From NCBI RefSeq assembly GCF_029433295.1, contig NZ_JAQTHV010000004.1, positions 434,001-498,000 of the forward strand: a stretch of 64,000 bases of DNA. Reading direction: 5' to 3'. Positions 17,448 through 27,239 of the stretch are shown piece after piece. The notes below the pieces were generated by a model. That model saw only the letters and a program-made list of their open reading frames with translations. It was not told where the DNA came from and did no database searches. Every line of letters begins with the position of its first letter. Within the stretch, counting starts at the first letter, position 1. Source of the DNA: Bifidobacterium sp. ESL0784 (GTDB lineage: Bacteria > Actinomycetota > Actinomycetes > Actinomycetales > Bifidobacteriaceae). Both the position numbers and the translations under genes were made by a program.

Positions 17448-18200
17448 ATGGATATCGAGCAACGTACCAGCTGGAAAGCAGTGATAGCCGGTGCGAAAAA
17501 GCAAAATATCGCGATGGTACTTCTCGGCTTATTACCGCTGATAATTGTTCTGCTCGCCTTGCCGTATTTGCCAGATATCGTTCCTGCACATTATAGCGCC
17601 AGTGGTGAGCTAGACCGTTGGGGCAGCAAATATGAAGAGCTCATTTTACCTCTGCTTATGTTGTTGGTATGTGTAGGTTGGCTGTTCGGCGAGATTCCTC
17701 TTGAGCGTTCAGCGCATAAAAAGTCGAATTCTGATATGAACCCGCAAACGACGATACGAGTGTGGGCCATCGGTGGATGCTGCATGTTCGCGGTGTCTAC
17801 CATTGTGGCTATCTGGGAGATTGCAGACGGCTTCAGTAGGGGAGGAACGGCGTCCAGCATGCCGTTGAATCCGATCGTGAACGTTGCTACAGGTTTCGTC
17901 TTCATTGTTATTGGGAATGTCTTGCCAAGCACAAAGCCGAACGGATGGTCCGGTATGCGTATGCGTGGAGCTTTCAAAAGCCGCGAGTCCTGGCGTCGTT
18001 GCCAGCGTTTCGGCGGCCTGGAATTTATTATCGGCGGTGTTGCTCTGATACTTATTGGTATCGTCGCACATTCATCCCGTTTCGTTGAATTATTTGCGAT
18101 CCTTGCTGTCGGTTTGGTCATAGTAGCAGTATTTGCCGTCTACAGTTCCTACGCCGGCAAGAAATACGGAGATGTTGGCGGGACAATCAACAAGAAATGA
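17448..18200 (+). CDS. SdpI-family membrane protein (DUF1648 plus SdpI domain)
   Basis: A 250-residue protein with about six membrane helices. The loop LPDIVPAHYSASGELDRWGSK near residue 42-62 is the DUF1648 signature, and GNVLPSTKPNGWSGMRMRG near residue 165 is the SdpI signature (N-x2-...-G-x-R). SdpI gives immunity to the SdpC toxin in B. subtilis and acts as a receptor for SdpR. No sdpABC toxin genes are in the window, so this may be an orphan signalling or immunity pair. ATG 17448 is preferred because GTGAGGA precedes it; an ATG at 17391 overlapping the repressor gene would add 19 charged residues. Confidence 0.85.
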   Translation: MDIEQRTSWKAVIAGAKKQNIAMVLLGLLPLIIVLLALPYLPDIVPAHYSASGELDRWGSKYEELILPLLMLLVCVGWLFGEIPLERSAHKKSNSDMNPQTTIRVWAIGGCCMFAVSTIVAIWEIADGFSRGGTASSMPLNPIVNVATGFVFIVIGNVLPSTKPNGWSGMRMRGAFKSRESWRRCQRFGGLEFIIGGVALILIGIVAHSSRFVELFAILAVGLVIVAVFAVYSSYAGKKYGDVGGTINKK

Positions 18201-18222
18201 TAATGAAGCATAATTAAGTAAA

Positions 18223-18241
18223 ACCGGTCTTTCCGACCGGT
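18223..18241 (+). terminator. Hairpin after the SdpI-like gene
   Basis: ACCGGTC pairs with GACCGGT around TTTCC (stem 18223-18229 with 18235-18241). It sits between two convergent genes, 20 bases past one stop and 54 bases from the other, and is followed by CATATCTT, not a long T-run. Likely a short, possibly bidirectional, terminator. Confidence 0.6.
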
Positions 18242-18294
18242 CATATCTTAGAAACGGCTATGAAATATCCCTAATGGAATTGTTCGGAAGCTGT

Positions 18295-19224
18295 TTACTC
18301 AATCAGCTTGTAGCCGTGGCTGGCGATGACCGACTTGAGCTTGGCCAGATAGCTTTCGGCGGCGTTGGAGAGGTTGGAGCGCTCGTTGGTGATCCAACCG
18401 ACCAGCATGGTCTCGTCTGTGTCGAGTGGGACGGTGACGATTTTCTCGTTGTTGAGGTCACCGTTGTCGATGCCCGTGCAGATGGTGTAGCCGTTGAGCC
18501 CAATGATGAAGTTCAGGATCGTAGCTCGGTCGGTGACGTTGATGAGCTTGGGGGAATCCTTGGGCCAAACCGCTTCCTCGGCGAAGTAGAAGCTGCCTTC
18601 CTCACCCTGCTCGTACTGGATGAACGGATACGGCTTAAGATCATCCATCGTGACCTTTTTCTTGGTCGCAAGAGGGTTGTTTCGCGAAATGAAAACATGC
18701 AACGGGGCACGGAAAAGCGGGTGGAATTCAAGGTGCTTGCCGCGCAGCAGCTTGCCGATGACGTCCTTGTTGAAATCGGAAAGGTAGAGGATGCCGATTT
18801 CCGAAAGCATATTGGCGACCTGATCGATGATGTCGCGCGTGCGGGTCTCGCGGATGGTGAATTCGTATTCGTCGGATTCGATGGAATTGATCATTTCCAC
18901 AAACGCCTCAACGGCGAACATGTAGTGCTGGGTGGAGACGCTGCAAAGCTGCTTGCGAGGCTTGGCGTGCTTGTAACGTTCTTCCATAAGCTCGGCCTGG
19001 TCGAGCACCTGACGTGCGTAGGTGAGGAATTCCGCGCCGTCGACGGTCAGTGCGATACCCTGCGATGAGCGGGTGAAGATTTCGATGCCCATCTCGTGCT
19101 CGAGCTCCTTGACCGATGAGCTCAACGCGGGCTGGGAGACGTACAGCTCGTGGGAAGCCTCGTTCATCGAGCCGCACTCCACAATCTTGACGATATATTT
19201 CAGCTGCAGCAGTGTCATATCCAA
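18295..19224 (-). CDS. LysR-family transcriptional regulator
   Basis: A 309-residue regulator. The N-terminal HTH is visible in MNEASHELYVSQPALSSSVKELEHEMG, and the rest is a periplasmic-binding-like effector domain with NNPLATKKKVTMDDLKPYPFI typical of LysR proteins. Two in-frame ATGs (19224 and 19218) are near each other. It follows the HAD gene on the same strand with a 107-base gap, which could hold its own promoter. The inducer and target are unknown; no divergent gene is present to suggest one. Confidence 0.9.
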   Translation of the reverse strand: MDMTLLQLKYIVKIVECGSMNEASHELYVSQPALSSSVKELEHEMGIEIFTRSSQGIALTVDGAEFLTYARQVLDQAELMEERYKHAKPRKQLCSVSTQHYMFAVEAFVEMINSIESDEYEFTIRETRTRDIIDQVANMLSEIGILYLSDFNKDVIGKLLRGKHLEFHPLFRAPLHVFISRNNPLATKKKVTMDDLKPYPFIQYEQGEEGSFYFAEEAVWPKDSPKLINVTDRATILNFIIGLNGYTICTGIDNGDLNNEKIVTVPLDTDETMLVGWITNERSNLSNAAESYLAKLKSVIASHGYKLIE

Positions 19225-19331
19225 AGTTTATAACAAACCGTGTATCGGGCAGATTAACTTATAACGATTTTTGATATTGGAATCCGTCTGAAGATTTCAA
19301 TACACAATAGTTGCGATCATCGTAGCTACAT

Positions 19332-19997
19332 TTAAATATTTACGCTCAGACGTTGCAGGTCGTTTCGGGCATCGATTGCATTCTTGAACCGAATCCCTTT
19401 AATGCCGACCGCTTTCGCACCGTCGACATTGGCCTGTGTGTCGTCAAAGAACACCGTTTGCGAGGCGTCGAGACCGAAACGGCTCAAGGCGAGATTGAAG
19501 ATATCGGCATTCGGCTTGTGCATCTTTTCGACTCCGGATACCACCGTTCCTTGCAGCAGACGTTCGAGTTGCGGGAACTTCTCAAACGCGAAATGGAACG
19601 TTTCGCCTGACCAGTTCGTCAGACCCCATACGCCATAACCGGCCTTCCGCAGATCCGTCAGCAGAGTTTCCATGCCGTCAATTATTCGTGGCAGGGCATC
19701 ACCGTAATGTTCGATGTAATAGTCGAACGTCTCGGCCAGATCGTCGCCATACTGCTTTCGATAATCCTTGATGACATCAGCGAAAGCCTCACCTGCGTCC
19801 ATACGTGCTTCGGCCGCGAAGAAACCGTAGACATCGCTTTCATCCGCACAAAGCCTATCGACAACTTGCTGCGGAAAATGGCCTTGAAGGCAGGGGCGAT
19901 AATTGAGCTCCAGCAGAACCCCACAGAAGTCGAACATCACATTGTGGATTTCGATGCTATTGCTATTGAAAGCGTCATTGTTCCCGTTGTCTGACAT
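19332..19997 (-). CDS. HAD-family hydrolase (subfamily IA)
   Basis: A 221-residue HAD phosphatase-like enzyme. Motif I is FDFCGVLL with nucleophile Asp23; the usual second Asp two residues later is Cys25. Motif II is in GLTNWSGETF, motif III Lys in KMHKPNADIF and motif IV is VFFDDTQANVDGAKAVG, with paired acids. Some HAD-IA members (the YihX type, with D-x-G-N) also lack the +2 Asp, so it may still be active, but the Cys is unusual. It lies between the Nnr gene and the LysR gene on the same strand. Substrate unknown. Confidence 0.8.
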   Translation of the reverse strand: MSDNGNNDAFNSNSIEIHNVMFDFCGVLLELNYRPCLQGHFPQQVVDRLCADESDVYGFFAAEARMDAGEAFADVIKDYRKQYGDDLAETFDYYIEHYGDALPRIIDGMETLLTDLRKAGYGVWGLTNWSGETFHFAFEKFPQLERLLQGTVVSGVEKMHKPNADIFNLALSRFGLDASQTVFFDDTQANVDGAKAVGIKGIRFKNAIDARNDLQRLSVNI

Positions 19998-20099
19998 GGC
20001 TCTCTCTTGTCTGCTCCTGTTTTCGCTTCGTGCGATGGTGCTGTTTGCTATTGGAAGCCGATCGATTGGCCAAAACCAAATGATCGGCGTTGCCGAAAG

Positions 20100-22085
20100 C
20101 TAATCCCGCATCAATTCCTCGAATGCCTGAGGCAATGCCGCGATGACATCGGTTGCCACAATCGGATGCCCCGGCTTTCCACTTGGCATAATGGTGCTGT
20201 CCGCGTCGAAGATTTCCGGTGGCTCCCAGCCATGCTGGTCGGACTCGGAGGCCAGGCTTGCGGCGTAACCGTGAATATAGCTTGCGCTGGCGGCTACCAT
20301 GATGTTGAGGCTTGGGTCGTGTTGCAACTGTTCCTCGCCTTGTTGTGCCAACATTCCGCCCATAACGCCTGCAAGCACGTCGCCGGCTCCGGCAGTCGCC
20401 AGCCATGCCGGTCCACTTCCGGAAATGAGGGTTGTGATCATCTTGTTCGTTCCGTCAGCGTTTTCGGGCCCTGATCCAGCATCTGCCGGCAGACCTGCTA
20501 CGTTTGAATCGCCAACAACTATGGTCACAGCGCCTTTGAGCAGCACGGTTGCTCCGGTCAGTTCGTGAGCCCGCTTCGCCCAATGCCAGGGTTTTGCGGT
20601 AATGGATGCTGTATCCACGTCTTCGCCGCGGAGTCGCAGTAATGCCGCAAGTTCGGCGGTGTGCGGAGTGATGACGACATGTGCCGGTACGCGTTCCGGC
20701 AGTAGGTCGAGCGCCCCCGCGTCGACGCAGATCGGCGGCATGGTCCAAGGTTCACTGTCGTAATCGATATCAGGGTCGGCGTCGCCCCAGACGATTCCGG
20801 TGCGTTCAGACATGTATGACGTTTCCTCTGTTTTCGACCCATTCACAGGAATCTCGGTCTCGTCTGCAGCGCCAAAGGAATTATCATCGGGCAATGCGTA
20901 ATGCTTGAGCAGCGCGGCGATGGCTTCTCGTTGGCCATCAGAACCGTTCACGCTGTGTCTGCCGGAATTCTCATTAGCGGCATCACCTGTAGCCTCCGCC
21001 GTAGGAACACCGGAACCGACGGCCCAAGCCTCAACGCGGCCTTTGCCGATCACGATCTCGGGGGTATTCCGCAGCACCATGTCGGACGCGTTCACAGGTC
21101 CCATATAACGGACCATGCCGATGTTGGAACGGACAGCGGCGTTGGAACTCAGCACGGCAGCTCCGGGATATTTTGCCGATCCCGTAATCAGACCGACAAC
21201 GCCTCTGGAATACTTGGAATCAGTTGATTTCGGCAGGCGTATCATGCTGCCGACAGTGTCATCGATAGAGGAAACGACGGGATAAGCGTACGTGATATCG
21301 AAACCGAAATCGACCAGAACGATACGGCCGCAAGCGAACGCTGCTGGAGGCAGCATGGCGCAAGGCTTCATCGCACCGAACATCACCGTAATATCGGCAG
21401 GAATATAACTGCCGGGCAAGGTGCCGTCGTCCACGCCGACACCGGAAGGCGTATCGATGGCGACAACAAGCGGCTTCTGTTCCTGTCCGGGGCTTGCGAC
21501 GGAGCGTGGCATCTCCATTTCCGTCCCGTCCTCGTTGGTCGGATGGAGGATATTTGCCATGGTTGCGGCAGGTCCCCGCAAGGCCCCCTTGACGCCGATG
21601 CCAGTCATGGCGTCAAGAACAACGGTTGCCTGCTGCGCCAGTTCGATGGCTGCTTGCAGGCGTTTTCCCGCTTCGCCGGCACTGAAACCGGACGAAACCC
21701 CGGGGATGTCCGCTTCCGGATTGATGATCAGCAGTCTACCGCCACTACGTGTGAACGCCAGCAGACCTTGCAAATGCAGGGATTTGCCTACGGCGATCGC
21801 CGTGACCTGGGCACCGGCCTGAGCCAATTGAGCGGCGGCGAACAGGCCATCGCCACCATTGTCTCCGGCTCCGGCCAGCAGCACGACTTTCGCCTCGGCG
21901 ATGTCGATGTCATGCTCGTCAAGTAGTTCTGCGGTCACCCGTGCCGCAGCCGAGGCGGCCATGCGCATCAGAGGTACGCCCTGATCCAGCAGCGGACGTT
22001 CCATGCCTCGCACGGTCTCGACGCTGAAAGCGCGCCGTTGCAGCATCGACTTGCGCATCAGTTCCGTCATCGTTACCTCGTCCAT
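20100..22085 (-). CDS. nnr: Nnr, bifunctional NAD(P)HX epimerase and dehydratase
   Basis: It repairs hydrated NAD(P)H. The epimerase half (first ~220 residues) has LLAGAGDNGGDGLFAAA, and the kinase-like dehydratase half has GLITGSAKYPGAAVLSSNAA, VVITPHTAELAALL, VLLKGAVTIVV and GPAWLATAGAGDVLAGVMGG. At 661 residues it is well above the common ~500; the extra length is mainly an acidic, Ser/Gly/Asn-rich insert at about residues 350-470 inside the dehydratase half. The start at 22085 is preceded by AGGAGG. It probably forms a unit with the HAD and LysR genes downstream. Confidence 0.93.
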   Translation of the reverse strand: MDEVTMTELMRKSMLQRRAFSVETVRGMERPLLDQGVPLMRMAASAAARVTAELLDEHDIDIAEAKVVLLAGAGDNGGDGLFAAAQLAQAGAQVTAIAVGKSLHLQGLLAFTRSGGRLLIINPEADIPGVSSGFSAGEAGKRLQAAIELAQQATVVLDAMTGIGVKGALRGPAATMANILHPTNEDGTEMEMPRSVASPGQEQKPLVVAIDTPSGVGVDDGTLPGSYIPADITVMFGAMKPCAMLPPAAFACGRIVLVDFGFDITYAYPVVSSIDDTVGSMIRLPKSTDSKYSRGVVGLITGSAKYPGAAVLSSNAAVRSNIGMVRYMGPVNASDMVLRNTPEIVIGKGRVEAWAVGSGVPTAEATGDAANENSGRHSVNGSDGQREAIAALLKHYALPDDNSFGAADETEIPVNGSKTEETSYMSERTGIVWGDADPDIDYDSEPWTMPPICVDAGALDLLPERVPAHVVITPHTAELAALLRLRGEDVDTASITAKPWHWAKRAHELTGATVLLKGAVTIVVGDSNVAGLPADAGSGPENADGTNKMITTLISGSGPAWLATAGAGDVLAGVMGGMLAQQGEEQLQHDPSLNIMVAASASYIHGYAASLASESDQHGWEPPEIFDADSTIMPSGKPGHPIVATDVIAALPQAFEELMRD

Positions 22086-22219
22086 CTTGGCCTCCTGTGT
22101 CCGTCAATGTCTGGTTCGATGTTACGCTAGCGCGGGCACATGAGACAGCATTGGACAGAATCCGCTATAAATAAGCCGGCTGGTGTACGCCATCGGTCCA
22201 TTTATGGTGCAATGCAATA

Positions 22220-22274
22220 ATTCCGCCACAAACAAACCGCTTATCGTCTGGTAGCGGCTTGTTTGTGGCGGAAT
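22220..22274 (-). terminator. Long stem-loop downstream of the ABC-F gene
   Basis: Arms 22220-22241 and 22253-22274 are complementary over 22 positions; the one mismatch becomes a G-U pair in minus-strand RNA, with an 11-base loop. It starts 26 bases beyond the stop of the minus-strand ABC-F gene and there is no long T-run after it. Most simply a terminator or 3' stabiliser of that transcript; the fact that the only mismatch pairs on the minus strand supports that direction. Confidence 0.65.
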
Positions 22275-22300
22275 CGCAGGAAGTTGCGTTTGGCGTGCAG

Positions 22301-23902
22301 CTATTCTTCGGCCACTAGGTCGAGGTAGTCGTCGCTCCACAGATCCTCGTCTCCGTCCGGCATCAGCAGCACCCGTTCGGGATTGAGCGCCTTGACCGCG
22401 CCTTCGTCGTGGGTGACCAGAATGATGGCGCCCTCATATTTGGCGATGGCCTTGAGAATCTCGTCGCGCGAGACCGGGTCGAGATTGTTGGTCGGTTCGT
22501 CAAGCAGCAGCACGTTGGCACGCGAAGTCACCAACGTCGCCAGCGCGAGCCTGGTCTGTTCGCCGCCGGATAGCACCTTTGCCGGTTTGAACGCGTCATC
22601 GCCGGAGAACAGGAAACTGCCCAAAATCGAACGGGCGTGGGTATCGTCCAGGTCGGGGGCAACATGCTGCAGATTCTCAAGCACGGTTGCGTCAAGTTCC
22701 AACGTATCGTGTTCCTGTGCGAAATAGCCGATCTTGCAACCGTGTCCGTAGACCACCTCGCCGGTATCGGGTTTGTCTTCACCTGCCAGAATACGTAGTG
22801 TCGTGGTCTTGCCGGCGCCGTTGTAGCCCAGAATGACCACGCGGGAACCCTTGTCGATGGCCAGATTGATGCCGCTGAAGACGATGTTGGAACCGAAAGC
22901 CTTGGAGATATCCTTGGCCATGATCGGTGTCTTGCCACAAGGCGCAGGTTCCGGGAAACGGATGTCGGCGACTTTCTCCTGCCGTTCGGCCTCGCTGGTC
23001 TCGCTCAACAGACGTTCCGCGCGACGCATCATGTTCTGTGCGGCGACGGCCTTGGTGGCCTTGGCGTGCAGGCGGATGCCCTGTTTCATAAGACGTGCGG
23101 CCTTCTTCTCAGCCACTTCGCGCTCGCGGCGGCGACGCTCCTCGTCCACCACGCGCTGTTTCAGGTAAGCCTTCCAGCCCAGCGAATACATGTCAATCTG
23201 CGCGGTCTGCGCGTCCAAATGCCAAATCTTGTTGACCACTTCGTCCAAGAGTTCCGTGGAGTGGGAGATGACGAGGAATCCGCCCTCGAAACGTTTCAGG
23301 TAGCCACGCAGCCATTCGATGGAATCGGCATCCAAATGGTTGGTCGGTTCGTCAAGAATCAATGTGTCGGCGTCGGAGAAAAGGATTCGAGCTAGTTCGA
23401 TACGTCGTTTCTGTCCGCCGGAGAGTGTGCCGATTTGTTGCTGCATCACTTCATTGGGGAGACCAAGGCTCGCGGCCATGGAAATCGCCTCGGACTGTGC
23501 CGCGTAGCCGCCGGCCTTCTCAAACGCCTGCATGGCCTTGTCGTACTTGTCCATCGCCTTTTCCATGACCTTCGGATTCTCGTTGGTCATTTCCTTCTCG
23601 GCCTTGCGCATGCGTTTGATGATGCTGGCGATGTCGCGGGCGCTCATCATGCGATCGAGCGCAGTCTGCTCGGGGTCGTCGGCATGGGTGTCTTGTGGCA
23701 GGTACCCGAGCTTGCCGGAGATACGCACCTTGCCGGCTGTGGGAAGCAGATCGCCGGTGATAACGCGGGTGAGGGTGGTCTTGCCGGCGCCGTTGCGCCC
23801 GACCAAACCGATCTTGTCGCCCTTGCTCACATGAAAATCAGTGGGATTGAGCAGTGTCCGTGCCCCGATCTGAATTTCCAGCCCTTGCGCCTCGATTGCC
23901 AT
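22301..23902 (-). CDS. ABC-F subfamily ATPase
   Basis: A 533-residue soluble protein with two ABC domains and no membrane helices. Walker A motifs are GLVGRNGAGKTTLTRV near residue 33 and LGYNGAGKTTTLRILAG near 357; signatures are LSGGQKRRIELA and LSGGEQTRLALA, and both Walker B motifs end in DEPTNHL or DEPTNNL. The linker carries a charged, Arg/Lys-rich helix (YLKQRVVDEERRRREREVAE), as in ABC-F ribosome-associated factors. This class acts on the ribosomal E-site; which subtype (translation factor versus antibiotic protection) cannot be told from sequence alone. Confidence 0.92.
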   Translation of the reverse strand: MAIEAQGLEIQIGARTLLNPTDFHVSKGDKIGLVGRNGAGKTTLTRVITGDLLPTAGKVRISGKLGYLPQDTHADDPEQTALDRMMSARDIASIIKRMRKAEKEMTNENPKVMEKAMDKYDKAMQAFEKAGGYAAQSEAISMAASLGLPNEVMQQQIGTLSGGQKRRIELARILFSDADTLILDEPTNHLDADSIEWLRGYLKRFEGGFLVISHSTELLDEVVNKIWHLDAQTAQIDMYSLGWKAYLKQRVVDEERRRREREVAEKKAARLMKQGIRLHAKATKAVAAQNMMRRAERLLSETSEAERQEKVADIRFPEPAPCGKTPIMAKDISKAFGSNIVFSGINLAIDKGSRVVILGYNGAGKTTTLRILAGEDKPDTGEVVYGHGCKIGYFAQEHDTLELDATVLENLQHVAPDLDDTHARSILGSFLFSGDDAFKPAKVLSGGEQTRLALATLVTSRANVLLLDEPTNNLDPVSRDEILKAIAKYEGAIILVTHDEGAVKALNPERVLLMPDGDEDLWSDDYLDLVAEE

Positions 23903-24122
23903 ACCCTATTACCTGTCCTGTTTGCATTTACTAAATTACGGCGAAATATACCAACATGCCATCATAGCGGCACGTCTGCTTTTGTTGGAGTAATGACGTA
24001 TATGGCGTAATTTCAGTCGGTCCGAGATATTGGTTTCCGCCAATAACAAATTTATAGAATGACACAGCTGCTTTATTGGTTGGTATTTGAGATTAAGTAA
24101 TGATTCAGGCAATATGACAGAG

Positions 24123-24138
24123 TCGAACAATTGTTCGA
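24123..24138 (+). promoter_or_regulatory. LexA (SOS) box upstream of uvrA
   Basis: TCGAACAATTGTTCGA is a perfect 16-base palindrome matching the Gram-positive/actinobacterial LexA consensus CGAAC-N4-GTTCG. A -10-like TATGAT lies at 24148-24153, so bound LexA would cover the -35 region. The uvrA start is 61 bases downstream. Damage induction of uvrA, and perhaps of uvrC behind it, is the direct prediction. Confidence 0.9.
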
Positions 24139-24198
24139 ACCGTCCACTATGATGGGTTATCCTACAGTGGAGCATTTGGTATCAAGCGGAGGTAAGCA

Positions 24199-27100
24199 TT
24201 GGCAACAGCATCGACGGCGCGGAAAACCAGGAAAACCGACGATTCGTCGGCAAATGTAGTAGCGCAGAAACTGATGGACAGTGATTCGTTCCTGTCCCAG
24301 GAGATCGCGAAGGCACCGTTGCGCAAGACCGGCAATTCGCTGGTGGCGGATATTTCACATATTCCAAGCGATCTGAAGATCACGATTCAAGGCGCGCGTG
24401 AGCACAATCTCAAGAACGTCGATCTTGCCGTTCCTCGTAACCGTATGGTGGTGTTCACCGGGCTTTCCGGTTCCGGCAAGTCTTCGCTTGCGTTCGATAC
24501 GTTATTTGCTGAAGGGCAGCGGCGTTACGTCGAGTCTCTGAGTGCCTATGCCCGCCAGTTCCTGGGGCAGATGGACAAGCCCGATGTTGATTTCATCGAA
24601 GGTTTAAGCCCGGCTGTTTCCATCGATCAGAAGACCACCAACCGCAACCCGCGTTCGACGGTGGGAACGATTACCGAGATTTACGACTATCTGCGTCTGC
24701 TGTTCTCGCGAACGGGCATTCCGCATTGCCCAATCTGCGGTGAGGTTGTCAGCGCGCAGACGCCGCAGCAGATGGTCGATACCCTGATGAAGAAGCCGCA
24801 AAAGACTCGATTCCAGATTCTGGCGCCGGTCGTTCGCGGTCGTAAGGGCGAGTTCGAGGATTTGCTTGAATTGCTGCGTGGCGACGGCTATTCGCGCGCG
24901 CTGATTGACGGCAAGATGTGCCAGCTTTCCGACGACATCAAGCTGACCAAGCAGAAAAAGCACACAATCGAAGTCGTGGTCGATCGTTTGGTCATCAAAG
25001 ACGGCATTCGCCAGCGCCTCACCGATTCCATCGAAACCGCGCTGAAACTCGCCAAAGGCATTGTGGTCATTGATTACGTCGATTTGGACGAGAAGGACCC
25101 GAATCGTCGCGAACCATTCAGTGAGAAGCGTTCATGCCCGAACGGCCATCAACTCGAACTTGACGAGATCGAGCCGCGCACGTTCTCTTTCAATGCTCCA
25201 TACGGCGCTTGCCCGGATTGTGATGGCATTGGCTACAAGCTGGAGATCGACCCGGAGCTGGTCATTCCAGACCCGAGCAAATCGCTCAACGAGAATGCCA
25301 TCGAACCTTGGGGCATGACCAAGGGGACGGGCGAATACTATCGTCACGTCCTTGAAGGCCTTGGCGAGGAAATGGGCTTCAGTCTCGATACTCCTTGGAA
25401 AGACCTGCCTCAAAAGATTCAGCACGCCATCATGTACGGTCACGATTTCAAGGTCAAGGTCTCCTATCGAAACCGCTGGGGACGCTTGCGTGAATACAGC
25501 ACCGGTTTCGAAGGCGTGGTGCGCACGCTCATGCGTCGCCATGACGAGACCGATTCAGATCAGATGAAGCTGTATTACGAGTCCTATATGCGTGAGGTGC
25601 CTTGCCAAACCTGTCAAGGCAAGCGTCTGCGTCCTGAGGTTCTGGCGGTCACGGTTGATGGCAAGTCCATCGCCGACGTCTGCGATATGCCGGTCGAACG
25701 CAGCCTTAAATGGGTGCGTTCGCTGAAACTTGAAGGTTCGGCCGCACTTATTGCCGGTGAAGTACTGAAGGAAATTCGTTCTCGCCTCGGGTTCATGAAC
25801 GATGTCGGCTTGAACTATCTGACGCTGTCCCGTGCCGCCAAGACGCTTTCCGGCGGCGAAGCACAGCGTATTCGTCTCGCGACCCAGATCGGCAGTGGCT
25901 TGGTCGGCGTGATGTATGTGCTCGATGAGCCGTCCATCGGTTTGCATCAGCGTGACAACGAACGGCTTATCAAGACGCTGCATCACCTGCGTGATCTCGG
26001 CAACACGCTGATTGTGGTCGAGCATGATCAGGAGACCATCGAAAAAGCAGATTGGCTGGTTGATATTGGTCCTGGCGCCGGCGAAAAAGGTGGCGAGGTC
26101 GTCTATTCCGGTCCCGCAGCGCATGTTGTGGATGCTCCTCGTTCCATTACTGGTGATTACATCGCCGGTCGGAAAACAATCGAGGTGCCGAAGAAACGTC
26201 GCAAAACCGATAAAAACCGGCAACTCAAGGTTGTCGGGGCACGAGAAAACAACCTTAAGAACATCAACGTTTCGATTCCTCTCGGCGTCATGACCTGCAT
26301 CACCGGTGTTTCCGGTTCGGGCAAGTCGACGCTCATCAATTCGATTCTCTACCCATCGTTGGCCGACAAACTTAACGGTGCCCGTATCGTGCCTGGTAAG
26401 CACACGAGGGTTGAAGGCATCGAGCAGTGCGACAAGGTCATCCACGTCGACCAGAACCCGATCGGCCGTACCCCGCGAAGCAACCCTGCTACGTATACGG
26501 GCGTGTGGGACAAGATTCGCCAGCTGTTTGCCAAGACGCCAGAGGCACAGGTTCGCGGCTACGGCCCCGGACGTTTCTCATTCAATGTCAAAGGTGGACG
26601 TTGCGAGGCATGTCACGGCGACGGTACCATCAAGATCGAGATGAACTTCCTGCCTGACGTCTACGTGGAATGCGAGGAATGTCACGGCAAGCGGTACAAC
26701 CGCGAGACCCTTGAGGTAAAATACAACGGCAAGTCGGTCGCCGACGTGCTCAACATGCCGATTTCCGAAGCCGCAGATTTCTTCAAGGCATACACGGGCA
26801 TCTCCCGTTATCTCGACACGTTGGTCGACGTCGGCCTCGGCTACATTCGTCTCGGGCAACCCGCGACCACGCTTTCCGGTGGCGAATCCCAGCGCGTGAA
26901 ACTCGCCACCGAGTTGCAGCGTCGTTCTACCGGCCGTACGGTCTACATTCTCGATGAGCCGACCACGGGTCTGCATTTCGAGGATGTCCGTAAGCTGTTG
27001 CAGGTGCTGCAAGGCTTGGTCGACAAGGGTAACACGGTCATTGTCATCGAACACAATCTCGATGTGGTCAAGTCCGCGGACTGGATCATCGACCTCGGTC

Positions 27101-27210
27101 CTGAAGGCGGAGACGGCGGTGGAACGATCGTCACACAAGGCACGCCGGAGCATGTGGCCAAGTGCGAAAAGAGCTGGACGGGCAAGTATCTCGGTCCTAT
27201 GCTCAAGTGA
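24199..27210 (+). CDS. uvrA: UvrA, excinuclease ABC subunit A
   Basis: It finds DNA damage with UvrB in nucleotide excision repair. The 1003-residue protein has two ABC modules: Walker [19 protein letters not shown] near residue 90 and [15 protein letters not shown] near 705; signatures [13 protein letters not shown] and [13 protein letters not shown]; and zinc-type Cys pairs such as [23 protein letters not shown] and CEECHGKR. Start is the TTG at 24199: GGAGG lies five bases before it and no ATG is close. It has a ~55-residue polar N-terminal extension. The LexA box and promoter are directly upstream; uvrC follows after 29 bases. Confidence 0.96.
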   Translation: MATASTARKTRKTDDSSANVVAQKLMDSDSFLSQEIAKAPLRKTGNSLVADISHIPSDLKITIQGAREHNLKNVDLAVPRNRMVVFTGLSGSGKSSLAFDTLFAEGQRRYVESLSAYARQFLGQMDKPDVDFIEGLSPAVSIDQKTTNRNPRSTVGTITEIYDYLRLLFSRTGIPHCPICGEVVSAQTPQQMVDTLMKKPQKTRFQILAPVVRGRKGEFEDLLELLRGDGYSRALIDGKMCQLSDDIKLTKQKKHTIEVVVDRLVIKDGIRQRLTDSIETALKLAKGIVVIDYVDLDEKDPNRREPFSEKRSCPNGHQLELDEIEPRTFSFNAPYGACPDCDGIGYKLEIDPELVIPDPSKSLNENAIEPWGMTKGTGEYYRHVLEGLGEEMGFSLDTPWKDLPQKIQHAIMYGHDFKVKVSYRNRWGRLREYSTGFEGVVRTLMRRHDETDSDQMKLYYESYMREVPCQTCQGKRLRPEVLAVTVDGKSIADVCDMPVERSLKWVRSLKLEGSAALIAGEVLKEIRSRLGFMNDVGLNYLTLSRAAKTLSGGEAQRIRLATQIGSGLVGVMYVLDEPSIGLHQRDNERLIKTLHHLRDLGNTLIVVEHDQETIEKADWLVDIGPGAGEKGGEVVYSGPAAHVVDAPRSITGDYIAGRKTIEVPKKRRKTDKNRQLKVVGARENNLKNINVSIPLGVMTCITGVSGSGKSTLINSILYPSLADKLNGARIVPGKHTRVEGIEQCDKVIHVDQNPIGRTPRSNPATYTGVWDKIRQLFAKTPEAQVRGYGPGRFSFNVKGGRCEACHGDGTIKIEMNFLPDVYVECEECHGKRYNRETLEVKYNGKSVADVLNMPISEAADFFKAYTGISRYLDTLVDVGLGYIRLGQPATTLSGGESQRVKLATELQRRSTGRTVYILDEPTTGLHFEDVRKLLQVLQGLVDKGNTVIVIEHNLDVVKSADWIIDLGPEGGDGGGTIVTQGTPEHVAKCEKSWTGKYLGPMLK

Positions 27211-27239
27211 ATTCGTTTGATAGCTGTGAAAGGTAGGCA

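Noticed and set aside
18274..19068. A 264-codon plus-strand open frame opposite the LysR gene
   Set aside because: Antisense shadow with no ribosome site; the minus-strand LysR reading is clear.
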